Assembly: GCA_019428945.1 (NCBI GenBank)
Contig: JAHYJM010000001.1
Span: 28,837 to 92,836, forward strand
Direction of reading: 5' to 3'
Source: Bacillota bacterium
Lineage (GTDB): Bacteria; Bacillota; Dethiobacteria; DTU022
DNA length: 64,000 bases
How positions within the stretch are numbered: position 1 is the first letter of the stretch; each line of letters begins with the position of its first letter. The notes under the pieces were generated by a model, which was not told the DNA's origin, did not search any database, and saw only the letters and a list, made by a program, of their open reading frames with translations. A program made the position numbers and the translations under genes. Below are positions 49,497-59,703 of the stretch, piece after piece.

Positions 49497-51032
49497 CTAC
49501 TTGGCATAATCTACCGCCCTGGTTTCCCGGATCACTGTAACTTTGATCTGACCGGGATACTCAAGTTCACTTTCTATTTTCTTGACTATATCTCTGGCAA
49601 CCTGAATCGAAGCATAATCATCAATTCGGTCCGGTTTTACCATGATCCTTATTTCACGACCGGCATGAATAGCATAAGCTTTTTCCACACCTTCAAAAGA
49701 GTCGGCAATATTCTCGAGATTCTCTAACCTCTTTATATATGATTCCAGGGTTTCCCGCCTGGCGCCAGGACGAACAGCTGATATAGCATCGGCAGATTGA
49801 ATCAGGACAGCTTCAAGAGTATTGAAGTCAACATCACCATGATGCGCTGCGATCGCGTTTATAATACCCGGTGATTCCTTGTATTTCCTGGCGATATCAG
49901 CGCCTATGACGACATGGGAGCCTTCAGTTTCATGATCGATTGCCTTACCGATGTCATGTAAAAGACCGGCCCTCTTGGCAAAGGTTACATCGAGTCCGAG
50001 CTCTGCAGCCATTATACCGGCCAGGTGAGCCACCTCGATTGAGTGTTGGAGTACGTTTTGTCCGTAGCTGGTGCGGTAACGCAGCTTGCCAAGCAGGGTA
50101 ACCAGTTCCGGATGAAGACCGTGAACTCTTGCCTCAAAAGTAGCACGTTCACCTTCTTCTTTGATTTGATTCTCGACCTCTTTACGGGTTTTTTCTACGA
50201 TCTCTTCTATTCTGGCCGGATGAATTCTGCCATCACTGACCAGCTTTTCCAGCGCCAATCTGGCAACTTCACGCCTGATCGGATCAAAACCTGAAATGAT
50301 AACTGCTTCGGGAGTATCGTCGATAATAAGATCAATACCGGTTAAAGTTTCGAGAGCTCTGATATTACGCCCTTCCCTTCCGATAATTCTCCCTTTCATT
50401 TCATCATTGGGTAGGTTAACAACAGAAACAGTTGTCTCGGAGACATGATCTGCCGCACATCGCTGTATCGCCAGGGTGACAATCTCACGGGCTTTTTTAT
50501 CCCCATCAGCCTTGGCCTGACTTTCTATATCCTTAACCATTACAAGCATTTCATGTTCAATTTCTTCACGTACACGCTGAAGGAGAAGATCTTTTGCTTC
50601 ATCTGTGCTCATCCCGGAGACATGTTCAAGTTCAGCCAGCTGTTGCTGATGGAGCTCTTCAAGCTTATCCCTGAACTTTTTGTTCTCTTCCTCTTTGTCT
50701 CTGAGTTCTTCTTCCTTGCGTTCCACATTATTGATTTTGCGGTCAAGACCTTCTTCTTTTTGGACCAGTCGTCGTTCCAGCCGCTGCAGTTCAGCACGCC
50801 TTTCTTTGCTTTCCTTCTCCAGCTCTGTTCTTAATTTATGGACCTCTTCTTTTGCTTCAAGTTGTTTTTCTCTTTTTAGAGAATTAGCTTCATGGGTAGC
50901 TTCTTCCAAAATCTTTTTTGCTGCCAACTCTGCAGAAGATATTTTAGCTTCTGCTATCATCTTACGAATAAAATACCCGCCCCCAAAACCTGCAGCCAGG
51001 GCGGCTATAACCATAAGTAGACTTTCAAGCAT
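49497..51032 (-). CDS. rny: Ribonuclease Y
   Basis: 511 residues from ATG 51032, with GGAGGTG 7 bases upstream. N-terminal membrane anchor ([21 protein letters not shown]), long charged coiled coil (residues 30-160), KH domain with IGREGRNIR near 215, and an HD domain with [12 protein letters not shown] near 359. It is the main endoribonuclease starting mRNA decay in Firmicutes. It has a promoter just downstream of recX and a leader of about 225 bases containing a terminator-like hairpin. Confidence 0.96.
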   Translation of the reverse strand: MLESLLMVIAALAAGFGGGYFIRKMIAEAKISSAELAAKKILEEATHEANSLKREKQLEAKEEVHKLRTELEKESKERRAELQRLERRLVQKEEGLDRKINNVERKEEELRDKEEENKKFRDKLEELHQQQLAELEHVSGMSTDEAKDLLLQRVREEIEHEMLVMVKDIESQAKADGDKKAREIVTLAIQRCAADHVSETTVSVVNLPNDEMKGRIIGREGRNIRALETLTGIDLIIDDTPEAVIISGFDPIRREVARLALEKLVSDGRIHPARIEEIVEKTRKEVENQIKEEGERATFEARVHGLHPELVTLLGKLRYRTSYGQNVLQHSIEVAHLAGIMAAELGLDVTFAKRAGLLHDIGKAIDHETEGSHVVIGADIARKYKESPGIINAIAAHHGDVDFNTLEAVLIQSADAISAVRPGARRETLESYIKRLENLENIADSFEGVEKAYAIHAGREIRIMVKPDRIDDYASIQVARDIVKKIESELEYPGQIKVTVIRETRAVDYAK

Positions 51033-51080
51033 ATTTTTCACCTCCGTAACCATGATTTAAGTAACATTGATTAGTGCAAA

Positions 51081-51113
51081 ATAAAAACATAAGCTGTGTC
51101 CAGGACACAGCTT
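51081..51113 (-). terminator. Terminator-like hairpin in the rny leader
   Basis: Near-perfect palindrome AAGCTGTG-tcctgga-CACAGCTT (51091-51113) followed on the minus strand by ATGTTTTTAT. It could stop readthrough from recA-recX, but it lies downstream of the rny promoter and so may attenuate rny itself. Confidence 0.75.
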
Positions 51114-51263
51114 AAAAGAGAAAGGTCAGGAAAAGGTTACACTTATCCCTTTACCATAAAGATTATATAAAATTTTAATCTATCCGCAGTGCCCTCAGAC
51201 ACCAGGCTTTCTCTTATCGGTTATGAACTGAACATATAATCACACATACACGATTCCTTTATA

Positions 51264-51292
51264 ATTTTAGCCCTTTAACTAGATTATGTCAA
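51264..51292 (-). promoter_or_regulatory. rny promoter
   Basis: On the minus strand TTGACA (51287-51292), 17-base spacer, TAAAAT (51264-51269), starting 12 bases after the recX stop codon. Confidence 0.75.
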
Positions 51293-51303
51293 GAAAAGAA
51301 TCT

Positions 51304-51774
51304 TCAATCAGAAAGTTTGTAATCTCTGATCGCTTCGATGATTAAGCTGTCCTGATAGCCTCTTCTTTTAAGAAATCCAACCTGTCTCGATATCCATTTT
51401 TCATCGATCTTTCCCTCTGCCGGATATCTTCTTTCAAGCATATTTTTGATGATCGATAAGTCATCTTCGTTACAAAAACTATCAGCTATTTTTTCATCAA
51501 TAACTTCTCTGTCAATTCCTTTTAAGCCCAGTTCATGGCGGACCCTGTTGCGGCCATAGCCTCTTGGTTTACGATAAGTGATATAGTCTTCGGCAAATCT
51601 TGAATCATCTATGTAACCGTATTCAATCATCTCTGAAACTACCTGACTAATAAGGTCAGGAGCATAATCTTTTCGTAGAAGGTACTCTTTTAGCTCTTTG
51701 AGGGTTCTCGCCCTGTATGTGAGATAACGCAGCGCCCTGCTTCTGGCTTTTTTCAGGTTATTAGAATCATCCAC
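51304..51774 (-). CDS. recX: Regulatory protein RecX
   Basis: 156 residues, three-helix repeats typical of RecX: ARSRALRYLTYRARTLKELKEYL at the start, EYGYIDDSRFAEDYI in the middle and LKRRGYQDSLIIEAI at the end. RecX limits RecA filament growth. Start is GTG 51774, twenty-two bases after the recA stop. Cotranscribed with recA. Confidence 0.93.
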   Translation of the reverse strand: MDDSNNLKKARSRALRYLTYRARTLKELKEYLLRKDYAPDLISQVVSEMIEYGYIDDSRFAEDYITYRKPRGYGRNRVRHELGLKGIDREVIDEKIADSFCNEDDLSIIKNMLERRYPAEGKIDEKWISRQVGFLKRRGYQDSLIIEAIRDYKLSD

Positions 51775-51796
51775 TGCATTTCAACTCCATCAACTG

Positions 51797-52861
51797 CTAC
51801 TGCTTAGCCTCATCTTTAACTGCTTTTTCAGCAGGAGCTTTTTCTTCTTTGTCTGCTATTACAGGTGTAGAAAGAGGCAGGCCTGCCAGCTTTCTTACTT
51901 TTTGATCAATTTCATCCCTGATTTCAGGATTATCTTTAAGAAAAGCTCTCACATTTTCGCGACCCTGACCCAATCTTTCCTCTCCGTATGAAAACCATGC
52001 CCCGCTCTTGTTGATAACGTTATGTTCCAGACCAAGATCTATAAGTGAACCTTCAGCAGAAATTCCAGTTCCGTAGATAATATCGAATTCGGCGATTTTA
52101 AAGGGTGGAGCAACTTTATTTTTTACTACTTTAACCCTGGTTCGGTTACCTATGACCTGATCGGAGCCTGCTTTAAGTGATTCGATTCTCCTCACGTCCA
52201 TGCGTACTGATGAATAAAATTTAAGCGCTCTGCCGCCGGGAGTAACCTCTGGATTACCGAACATTACCCCTACTTTTTCCCTGATCTGATTGATAAAAAT
52301 TGCACAGGTCCTGGATTTACTGATTACTCCTGACAGCTTGCGAAGAGCCTGAGACATCAGCCTTGCCTGCAGGCCGACATGGGCGTCACCCATTTCTCCT
52401 TCTATTTCAGCGCGTGGCACTAGAGCCGCTACCGAGTCAATTACAAGGACATCAATTGCCCCGCTTCGAACAAGCGCTTCCGCTATTTCCAGAGCCTGCT
52501 CACCTGTATCAGGTTGTGATACCAGTAATTCATCTAGATTTACCCCCAGATTTGTCGCATACTGAGGATCAAGCGCATGTTCAGCATCGATAAATGCTGC
52601 ATAGCCCCCTCTTTTTTGTGCTTCGGCAATGATATGAAGAGCAACAGTGGTTTTACCTGATGATTCAGGCCCAAAAACCTCAACAACTCTTCCCCGTGGT
52701 ACGCCGCCAATTCCAAGCGCTGCATCAAGAGCAAGGCTGCCGGTTGGAATTACTGCCACTTCATAGTTGACATCCTGGCCCAATTTCATTACCGAGCCCT
52801 TGCCGAACTGTTTTTCAATCTGTAATAGTGCTGCTTCCAGTGCTTTTTCTTTTTCCAACAA
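51797..52861 (-). CDS. recA: Recombinase RecA
   Basis: 354 residues. Walker [10 protein letters not shown] near residue 65, Walker [16 protein letters not shown], the DNA-binding L1/L2 loops including [10 protein letters not shown] and [21 protein letters not shown], and the C-terminal acidic/lysine tail ([17 protein letters not shown]). It performs homologous recombination and triggers LexA cleavage. Start is TTG 52861 or the next TTG codon, after GGAGGT. I found no LexA box in the 81 bases upstream; it appears to be expressed with cinA and thpR. Confidence 0.97.
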   Translation of the reverse strand: MLEKEKALEAALLQIEKQFGKGSVMKLGQDVNYEVAVIPTGSLALDAALGIGGVPRGRVVEVFGPESSGKTTVALHIIAEAQKRGGYAAFIDAEHALDPQYATNLGVNLDELLVSQPDTGEQALEIAEALVRSGAIDVLVIDSVAALVPRAEIEGEMGDAHVGLQARLMSQALRKLSGVISKSRTCAIFINQIREKVGVMFGNPEVTPGGRALKFYSSVRMDVRRIESLKAGSDQVIGNRTRVKVVKNKVAPPFKIAEFDIIYGTGISAEGSLIDLGLEHNVINKSGAWFSYGEERLGQGRENVRAFLKDNPEIRDEIDQKVRKLAGLPLSTPVIADKEEKAPAEKAVKDEAKQ

Positions 52862-52942
52862 GACTTACCTCCTTAACCGGTTTCTTACCGGTTTACTTCT
52901 TTTTAATAGTTTATGATTCCTGCCTTCCTGAACCAGGTAAAT

Positions 52943-53506
52943 TTAATTATCAAACCTTTTCCAGTGTACTGATCTGTATTGCGCTCCCTGCCTTGTCAGT
53001 ATGCTTTCGAAAAGAGTAACCCCCTCAATTAATGCCGGTGAAGTAATAAATGTATCTGTTGCATCAAGCATATCTTTGATAACTTTTTCATCGATAGGCT
53101 GCCTGATTCTACCTAATGTTAAATGGGGATGATAGCTGCGTTTTTCCGGTTTAATGCCTATGCCAGCCAGATCTGAATCAAGCTTATCAGCAAGATCTGT
53201 ACTTATACTGTAACCTTTTTTCACTGCAACCCAGATTACTCTTGCCCTGGCAGTGGAGGGGAATACTCCACTGCCAGAAATATCCAGTTCAAAGGGTTTA
53301 AATGATCGCGCCGCTTTATCGATCACATTTTTGATTAAATCAATATTAGAATCGTCTGTTTCACCGATGAACTTCAGAGTAAGGTGCAGCCCGTCGGCTT
53401 TAACCCAGCGAACACCACTTAACTGATGTTTTAACTCATTCTGAAGAGTGGCAACTTCATGTCGCTGCTTGTCCGATAACTCCAGGGCTATAAAAAACCT
53501 GCTCAC
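52943..53506 (-). CDS. thpR: RNA 2',3'-cyclic phosphodiesterase ThpR
   Basis: 187 residues from GTG 53506, with GGAGG 8 bases upstream (an ATG at 53533 directly after the cinA stop has no site). Two HxTx motifs, HLTL in GLHLTLKF and in YHPHLTLGR, define the 2H phosphoesterase family. It opens 2',3'-cyclic phosphates on RNA ends. Neighbour relation cinA-thpR-recA is common in Clostridia. Confidence 0.92.
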   Translation of the reverse strand: MSRFFIALELSDKQRHEVATLQNELKHQLSGVRWVKADGLHLTLKFIGETDDSNIDLIKNVIDKAARSFKPFELDISGSGVFPSTARARVIWVAVKKGYSISTDLADKLDSDLAGIGIKPEKRSYHPHLTLGRIRQPIDEKVIKDMLDATDTFITSPALIEGVTLFESILTRQGAQYRSVHWKRFDN

Positions 53507-53533
53507 TATTAACTCCTCCGCCTTGCCTGTCAT

Positions 53534-54766
53534 TTAAGTATCCAACAAAAACTTTCTCAGCATATCCAGGGCAGCCTGCGCCGAACGCTCTTTGATCACT
53601 CTTCGCCCCCCGCCCAGGTTCAATTCCCGGCAATTAAGGCCGCTATCTCCTTCAATTGCAATATAAACCAGGCCCACCCTGCTTTTCGAACTATCACTTT
53701 GCGGCCCGGCAATACCAGTAATCCCGACTCCAAGATCGGATTTAAATCTCGACCTTGCCCCTTTAGCCATCGCTTTGGCTGTCGCCTCACTAACTTCGCC
53801 TTCCTTTTCGATAAGAGCAGGATCAATGCCAAGCAGCTTTGTTTTGGCAAAACGGGAATAGGCAACAATGCCACCCAGGTAAAATTTTGAACTACCCGGA
53901 ATATCAGTTAGGACATCTGACAACAGTCCTCCACTGCATGACTCTGCCAAAGCCAGGGTCTTACCCCTGGATGTCAGCTTGTAGGCAACGACACCAGCCA
54001 GGGTTTCATCATCAGCGCCGAAAATGTAATCTCCAAGCGCATCTCTCAGGCGCCGCTCTGCCTCTTCGATTAAGAGCTCTGCCTCTTTTCGATTGCCATA
54101 CCCTTTAATCTGCAGGTATACTTCATATCCCCTGGCGACATATGAAATAGGTGGAAATTCCCAGACGCCGATTGACTTAATTTTTTCTTCGAGCATCGAT
54201 TCACCCATACCGATACATTTCAGGGTTTTTACCATACTCAGATTACAGTAATTTTGCTCCACTAAAACGGGTACTACAGCATTGTCAAACATGTATTGCA
54301 TTTCGTTAGGCGGCCCGGGCAGCATCACTATCAGTTTTCCTTCATAATCTACGATCATCCCGGGAGCTGTTCCACGGGTATTTTCAAGCATTTTCCCGCC
54401 ATCAATTACCATCGCCTGCTTTATATTGTTGTCTGTCATATTAATGCCCCGAAGTTTGAAAAAGCGCTCCATTTTATAGAGCCATGTTCTATCCAGGATT
54501 AACTGTTTATCAATAATTCCAGCTACAGCTTCCCTTGTCAGATCATCATCTGTTGGGCCAAGTCCTCCGGTTATGATTACCAGGTCGGTTTTACTTAGTG
54601 CCCTGTCGAGAGCATCCCTTATTGCAGGCTCTTCATCGGCAACCACTACAGATTCCCTCACATCAATACCCATTGACCATAGCCTGCGCGATATAAAACC
54701 ACTGTTACTATTTTCAACCAGTCCTGTTAATATCTCATTGCCAATACAGATCAGGTCAGCCGACAA
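53534..54766 (-). CDS. cinA: CinA-like competence/damage-inducible protein
   Basis: 410 residues. N-terminal molybdopterin-binding-like domain with CIGNEILTG near residue 7 and TGGLGPTDDDLT near 65; C-terminal PncC domain with ALAESCSGGLLSDVLTDIPGSS near 267 and VGITGIAGP. Families with both domains have nicotinamide-nucleotide amidase and ADP-ribose pyrophosphatase activity. Start is TTG 54766 with GAGGTGA upstream. Placement before recA is the standard cinA-recA linkage. Confidence 0.94.
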   Translation of the reverse strand: MSADLICIGNEILTGLVENSNSGFISRRLWSMGIDVRESVVVADEEPAIRDALDRALSKTDLVIITGGLGPTDDDLTREAVAGIIDKQLILDRTWLYKMERFFKLRGINMTDNNIKQAMVIDGGKMLENTRGTAPGMIVDYEGKLIVMLPGPPNEMQYMFDNAVVPVLVEQNYCNLSMVKTLKCIGMGESMLEEKIKSIGVWEFPPISYVARGYEVYLQIKGYGNRKEAELLIEEAERRLRDALGDYIFGADDETLAGVVAYKLTSRGKTLALAESCSGGLLSDVLTDIPGSSKFYLGGIVAYSRFAKTKLLGIDPALIEKEGEVSEATAKAMAKGARSRFKSDLGVGITGIAGPQSDSSKSRVGLVYIAIEGDSGLNCRELNLGGGRRVIKERSAQAALDMLRKFLLDT

Positions 54767-54786
54767 GTATATTCACCTCGATTATT

Positions 54787-56169
54787 TTAGACAGGCAGTT
54801 CATCCAGCGGTGTCACCTTTAGAGCGAGAAGGTTGTACGGTGATACGGCTGATATTTTCGCCCTAACCCAGCCTCCCGCTTTCAAAGGTTTATCTGAATG
54901 CATATACACCACGCCGTCAACATCAGGAGCCTGGTGCTCGCTTCTGCCTACATACCAATTCTCCTTCGAATCGATCGCCTTATCTACAAGAACTATCAGA
55001 TTCTTACCGACCATATCTCTGTTCAGTCGAAGTGCAATTTCCTGTTGCTTAATCATCAGTTCTGCCCTTCGTCTCTCTGCTATGCGGCGGGGCACTTTTC
55101 TGATCTGATCTACGGCGGTGGTACCGTCCTGTCTGGAATAAACAAATGCTCCCATCTTTTCAAACGGCCTGCTTTCGATGAAATCAAGCATGCCCTGAAA
55201 GCGAGACCTGGTTTCCCCCGGAAAGCCAACCATCAACGTTGTTCTCAATGCAATACCGGGGACAGTTACCCTTAGTTTGTCAATTAAAGACTTAAGATAT
55301 GTGTTGTTATAATGCCTGCCCATCATTTTTAGAATAAGATCGTCTGTATGTTGAATAGGTATATCCAAATAGTTGCAGATACGACTTTCTGAAGCGATTA
55401 GATCAATTAAATCGTCATCGATTCTTGATGGATATGTATACATTATTCTGAGCCAGAATTTCTCAGGAAGCTGCATTATTTTTCTGATCAGCTTGCTTAA
55501 GCTTTTACCATCACCCCATTCGCTTCCATAGGCAGTTGTATCCTGGGCAATTAATACTATTTCACTTGCGCCTCCGGATACCAGTATACTTATCTCATCT
55601 AAAATACTTTTCTCATCCCTGCCGCGATAATCTCCACGAATTGAGGGTATCAGGCAATAGCTGCACCTGTTACTGCAGCCTTCGGCTATTTTAACATTGA
55701 CGCTGTGAGCAGGTGTAGTGAGTATCCGGGGAGCAAGCGATATATATTCCGCAGAAGGTTTATCTTTTAGAACTGTTTTGATACCGGCAAACAGCAACTT
55801 AAATAAATTATCCAGCCGTTTGTAACTGTGAACACCAATTGCTCCGTCAACTTCCTCTATTCTGGCCAATATTGTACTGCCGTATACTTCAACAAGACAG
55901 CCTGCCACAACAAGGATAGGTTTACCGTCAACTTTTTTTGATCCCAGTTCCAGAATCGTATTGATTGCTTCCTGCTGAGCTTCCTCGATAAACCCGCATG
56001 TATTGACAAAGGCAAGATCTGCCGATGAATAATCATCGGTTAACACTGCGCCTCTGCCGGCCAGATAACCTAATACCTCTTCCGTATCAACTCTGTTTTT
56101 AGTGCATCCCAATGATACGCTGTAAACTTTTAACCCTTTAAGCCTCAGATGGTTTGTTCTCTTGATCAA
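54787..56169 (-). CDS. rimO: Ribosomal protein S12 methylthiotransferase RimO
   Basis: 460 residues. N-terminal methylthiotransferase domain (SLGCTKNRVDTE, NTCGFIEEA, AGCLVE), radical SAM motif CSNRCSYCLIP near 169, and a C-terminal TRAM domain. It is a second methylthiotransferase beside MiaB in this window; the SLGC-x-KN-x-VD signature and SYCLIP mark RimO, which modifies an aspartate of ribosomal protein S12. Start TTG 56169 after AAAGGGAG; 13 bases from ftsK. Confidence 0.95.
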   Translation of the reverse strand: MIKRTNHLRLKGLKVYSVSLGCTKNRVDTEEVLGYLAGRGAVLTDDYSSADLAFVNTCGFIEEAQQEAINTILELGSKKVDGKPILVVAGCLVEVYGSTILARIEEVDGAIGVHSYKRLDNLFKLLFAGIKTVLKDKPSAEYISLAPRILTTPAHSVNVKIAEGCSNRCSYCLIPSIRGDYRGRDEKSILDEISILVSGGASEIVLIAQDTTAYGSEWGDGKSLSKLIRKIMQLPEKFWLRIMYTYPSRIDDDLIDLIASESRICNYLDIPIQHTDDLILKMMGRHYNNTYLKSLIDKLRVTVPGIALRTTLMVGFPGETRSRFQGMLDFIESRPFEKMGAFVYSRQDGTTAVDQIRKVPRRIAERRRAELMIKQQEIALRLNRDMVGKNLIVLVDKAIDSKENWYVGRSEHQAPDVDGVVYMHSDKPLKAGGWVRAKISAVSPYNLLALKVTPLDELPV

Positions 56170-56182
56170 GGTAAAACTCCCT

Positions 56183-58501
56183 TTATTCTTTTCGCTTTTC
56201 GAATTCCTCGCAGATCAGGGCTGCCTGTTCCTGCGTCACTAAAACCTCACGGGGTTTACTCCCCTCAAACTGACCGACCACACCTCTTCTTTCAAGGTCG
56301 TCTATTAACCGTGCAGCCCTGGTATAACCTATCCGGAATCTACGCTGTAAAAGTGAAATAGAAGCCTGCCCGGTTCGAACTACAAGATCAACGGCTTCGG
56401 CAAACAAAGCATCAGCTTCTTCCGCTTCAGGCTCATCAATTTTTTCTAGAAAGGTATCGCCCTCAACGTAATCCGCATTACCCTGCTCTTTTATGAAATC
56501 TGTTACCTTTTTAACTTCAATTTCACTGATGTATCCACCCTGCACCCGGAACGGCTTAACCGCACCAACAGGATAGAAAAGCATATCGCCACGGCCAAGC
56601 AGTTTTTCAGCTCCGCCCATGTCCAGTATAGTCCGTGAATCAAACTGAGAGGATACAGTAAATGCAATTCTTGAAGTAATATTAGCTTTGATAATGCCGG
56701 TTAAAACATCAACTGAAGGCCTCTGCGTAGCTACCAGTAAGTGAATTCCTGCTGCTCGCGACATCTGCGCCAGGCGGGCTATTGAGTCTTCGACCTCTCC
56801 CGGTGAAACCAGCATCAGATCAGCCAGTTCATCAATAATCACTACTATGTATGAAAGAAGTTCAAGCTCTTCGTCTTCTGTTGTAAGTTCATTGTATGCT
56901 CCGATATCCCTTACCCCGAGTCGCGCAAAAAGATCGTAACGACGCCCCATCTCCCTGACCATGTTTCTCAGGGCAAGAGATGCTTTTCGCGGATCAGTGA
57001 CAACTGGCATAAGCAAGTGTGGAATACCGTTGTAAATGCTCAACTCGACAACCTTGGGATCAATCATCATAAAGCGTACCTGTTCCGGGCCTGCTTTATA
57101 TAGAATACTTGTAATAATAGTATTCAGGCAAACGCTCTTACCGGCCCCGGTTGCTCCGGCAATCAGGAGGTGTGGCATTTTTGTCAGATCGGCAATCACG
57201 GCAATACCGGTGATATCTTTTCCAAGGGCTATGGTTAATGGTGAAAGGCTCATTTTGAAAGCTCTGTCTGTCATTACCTCACGCAGGTTAACCAAAGATA
57301 TAGTCTGGTTGGGAACTTCGATGCCAAGGGCAGCCTTACCGGGTATTGGGGCTTCTATCCTCACCAGCGGAGCAGCAAGATTAAGCGCAAGATCGTCGGA
57401 CAGACTGCTGATTCTGCTTACCTTAACCCCCGCTTCGGGCTGCACTTCAAACCTGGTGACTGTTGGCCCTGACTGAACATGGATCACTTTTGCTTTCACG
57501 CCAAAACTGAGAAGCGTATTTTCAAGGAGTTTAGCCCTTTCTCTGCTGTTTTTCGCCTGTTGCTCTTCGCCCCCGCTGGGCATTGTTAGCAGATCAAGCG
57601 GTGGAAATTTATATTCAGGTCGGACACTCTTACTGCGGACAGTAACCAGGAGCTCTTCCCTCTCCTCACCGGCTGTTTCAGGCGAGATCGTCTCCATAAC
57701 CTCTGGCAGGCTTTTCTGCAATAATTTGTCTTGATCCTCCGCAGTATCATGAACCGGCTCCGTTTCAGCCGCGCTAATCTGATCTGGTTGCTCTCCGGTT
57801 GAAAGAGCAATTTCTGCCAGCGCATGCTCCCTGACCTTCATGGCTTCGGCCCGATTTGCGGCCATATTCGTTACACCTTTATTTATAGATCTGCCGCACC
57901 ATTTAATACCGTTGATAAATAACCGGCTGGTTTTCCTGAAAGCCTTGTAAAGAGATTCGCATATTTTCAGAAGAGTGTTAACAATTTTTTTAAGCGATAT
58001 ATCAAAAAGCAGCAGTAAAGAAATAACAACCAGAGCATATATTAATATTAGACTACCCAGAGGACCTATAGCCAGGTATAAAGAAGTCGCGGTGAGCGCC
58101 CCCAGTAATCCTCCGCCTTCGCGGGCCAATCCTGCCATTATGCTCTCTCTGAAACCGAAAAGACCTGTTATATCAGGCAACTTTTCTGTAATCAGCTGCA
58201 GATGAATCCAGGTTATATAGAGAAAAGGCATGATTAACAGGCCAATTAACCGGTTCTTGAGCCGGATTCGATTTTGCGGTAAAAATGTTCTGATGGCAAG
58301 AATTGCAATAAAAAGCGGGATGATAAATGCGGCATCGCCAGCCAGGCTGCGCAGCAAATTATTCAGAAAAATGCCGATGCCCCCGGTTTGTCCGGGAATG
58401 AAAAGACCAATCAAGGCAAAAGCGGCCAATGCAAATAATAAAACGGCCTTAATTTGCATCCGCATCTCTTTTTTAATGCTTTTTCTTCGACGTTTGGCCA
58501 A
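56183..58501 (-). CDS. ftsK: DNA translocase FtsK/SpoIIIE
   Basis: 772 residues. Basic N-terminus, four membrane spans within the first 175 residues, a linker of about 170 residues, then the motor: FDVQPEAGVKVS-type entry, Walker A GATGAGKSVCLN near 449, Walker B VVIIDELADLM near 545, RAAGIHLLVATQRPSVDVLTG, and a C-terminal winged-helix gamma domain (LLQRRFRIGYTRAARLIDDLE). It pumps chromosome DNA at the septum; in spore formers the same protein moves DNA into the forespore. Start TTG 58501. Confidence 0.96.
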   Translation of the reverse strand: MAKRRRKSIKKEMRMQIKAVLLFALAAFALIGLFIPGQTGGIGIFLNNLLRSLAGDAAFIIPLFIAILAIRTFLPQNRIRLKNRLIGLLIMPFLYITWIHLQLITEKLPDITGLFGFRESIMAGLAREGGGLLGALTATSLYLAIGPLGSLILIYALVVISLLLLFDISLKKIVNTLLKICESLYKAFRKTSRLFINGIKWCGRSINKGVTNMAANRAEAMKVREHALAEIALSTGEQPDQISAAETEPVHDTAEDQDKLLQKSLPEVMETISPETAGEEREELLVTVRSKSVRPEYKFPPLDLLTMPSGGEEQQAKNSRERAKLLENTLLSFGVKAKVIHVQSGPTVTRFEVQPEAGVKVSRISSLSDDLALNLAAPLVRIEAPIPGKAALGIEVPNQTISLVNLREVMTDRAFKMSLSPLTIALGKDITGIAVIADLTKMPHLLIAGATGAGKSVCLNTIITSILYKAGPEQVRFMMIDPKVVELSIYNGIPHLLMPVVTDPRKASLALRNMVREMGRRYDLFARLGVRDIGAYNELTTEDEELELLSYIVVIIDELADLMLVSPGEVEDSIARLAQMSRAAGIHLLVATQRPSVDVLTGIIKANITSRIAFTVSSQFDSRTILDMGGAEKLLGRGDMLFYPVGAVKPFRVQGGYISEIEVKKVTDFIKEQGNADYVEGDTFLEKIDEPEAEEADALFAEAVDLVVRTGQASISLLQRRFRIGYTRAARLIDDLERRGVVGQFEGSKPREVLVTQEQAALICEEFEKRKE

Positions 58502-58652
58502 TTATCTTTTTCCGCCTTTCAGGTTAACTATACCTCAGGTTCAGAACTCAATCAATTATAAAACATTTGTTCGCCATTGTAAAGTTTCTTTCTGTTCAAA
58601 AGCTTAAATCAGCAGTTAATATTACGACTTTTAATTTGAAGGTTTAATCAGA

Positions 58653-59438
58653 TCACTTCAGCAATGAATATGTTATAACTACCAGGCCGGCAGCCCAGCA
58701 GTAGTAAGCAAAATAGTGAAATCTGCTGCCGGTCAGCAGTTTGATAAATACTTTTATGGCGAATACTCCTGAAATAAAGGCAACCAGGCCGCCGGCCAGG
58801 TAATTGAGCAGCATCGCCTCTTCAATCCCTGTTGTAATAATTTGTCTTAATTCAAGCAATGTCCCTCCGAGAATAACTGGCGCAGCCAACATAAAAGAAT
58901 ATTTCACAGCTGTTTCCCGATCAAGACCTCTCCAGAGTGCGGCCATGATCGTTGAGCCTGATCGGGAAATACCGGGAATTATTGCCATCCCCTGTAAAAG
59001 ACCGATCCAGATTGCATCTCTTAACTTAATTGATCCTTTATCTGTAATCCCTTCAGGAATCAGTGTAAGCAGCTTTAATATAATACCGGTAACCAGCAGC
59101 ATGATGCCGACCAATAAAGTTGATTTGAAAAATAGTTCAACATAATTTGAAAACAGGAGCCAGACAGCTGCGGTAACAGCGACTCCTGCGATTAACATGA
59201 GCAGAAAATTTTGTTCAATTTTATCCCTGCGAAATTTTAATAGAGCAATAAAATCTTTTCCAAATACATATAAGACCGATAAGAACGTTCCGAAGTGAAG
59301 CAGGATCTCCAGAGTAACTCCCGGTTCATTAAGACCAAGAATTTCCTGGAATATAACCAGATGTCCGGAACTGCTAACCGGCAGAAATTCTGTTAAGCCC
59401 TGGATCAGGCCGAGAATGATTGCTTCAATTATATTCAT
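58653..59438 (-). CDS. uppP: Undecaprenyl-diphosphatase UppP (BacA)
   Basis: 261 residues, about eight membrane spans. Motifs GLIQGLTEFLPVSSSGHLVI at residues 11-30 and the second repeat IPGISRSGSTIMAAL near 163. It regenerates undecaprenyl phosphate for cell wall synthesis and gives bacitracin tolerance. Start ATG 59438 after CCAGGAGA. It is separated from rnj by 265 bases with hairpins, and from ftsK by 151 bases. Confidence 0.96.
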   Translation of the reverse strand: MNIIEAIILGLIQGLTEFLPVSSSGHLVIFQEILGLNEPGVTLEILLHFGTFLSVLYVFGKDFIALLKFRRDKIEQNFLLMLIAGVAVTAAVWLLFSNYVELFFKSTLLVGIMLLVTGIILKLLTLIPEGITDKGSIKLRDAIWIGLLQGMAIIPGISRSGSTIMAALWRGLDRETAVKYSFMLAAPVILGGTLLELRQIITTGIEEAMLLNYLAGGLVAFISGVFAIKVFIKLLTGSRFHYFAYYCWAAGLVVITYSLLK

Positions 59439-59620
59439 AATCTCCTGGAACCCCTTTCTGAAATAGAAATTTTAACTCTGAGTATAGTTTATACACCATA
59501 AGAGCTGCCGTTCGGAGGCAGCCCTTTTAAAACACACATATCACTGTAACATCCCCGCTAAAGAGAAACATTTTATATTATAAAAATTCGACTGTAATCA
59601 TCTTATATCCTGCATAAAGT

Positions 59621-59645
59621 AAAACGCCGGTTGCAATCCGGCGCC
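59621..59645 (-). terminator. Weak intrinsic terminator downstream of rnj
   Basis: CGCCGG (59625-59630) and CCGGCG (59638-59643) form a GC-rich stem followed on the minus strand by TTTTAC. A second perfect hairpin, ATAATAGCC-ggga-GGCTATTAT (59664-59685), lies between it and the rnj stop. Confidence 0.65.
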
Positions 59646-59703
59646 TTTATAAACCATGCATATATAATAGCCGGGAGGCTATTATCTTTGAAGAATGATC
59701 CTG

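Noticed and set aside
52862-52942. SOS box before recA
   Set aside because: Only an ACCGGTTT repeat is there; it does not fit AAC-N4-GTT.
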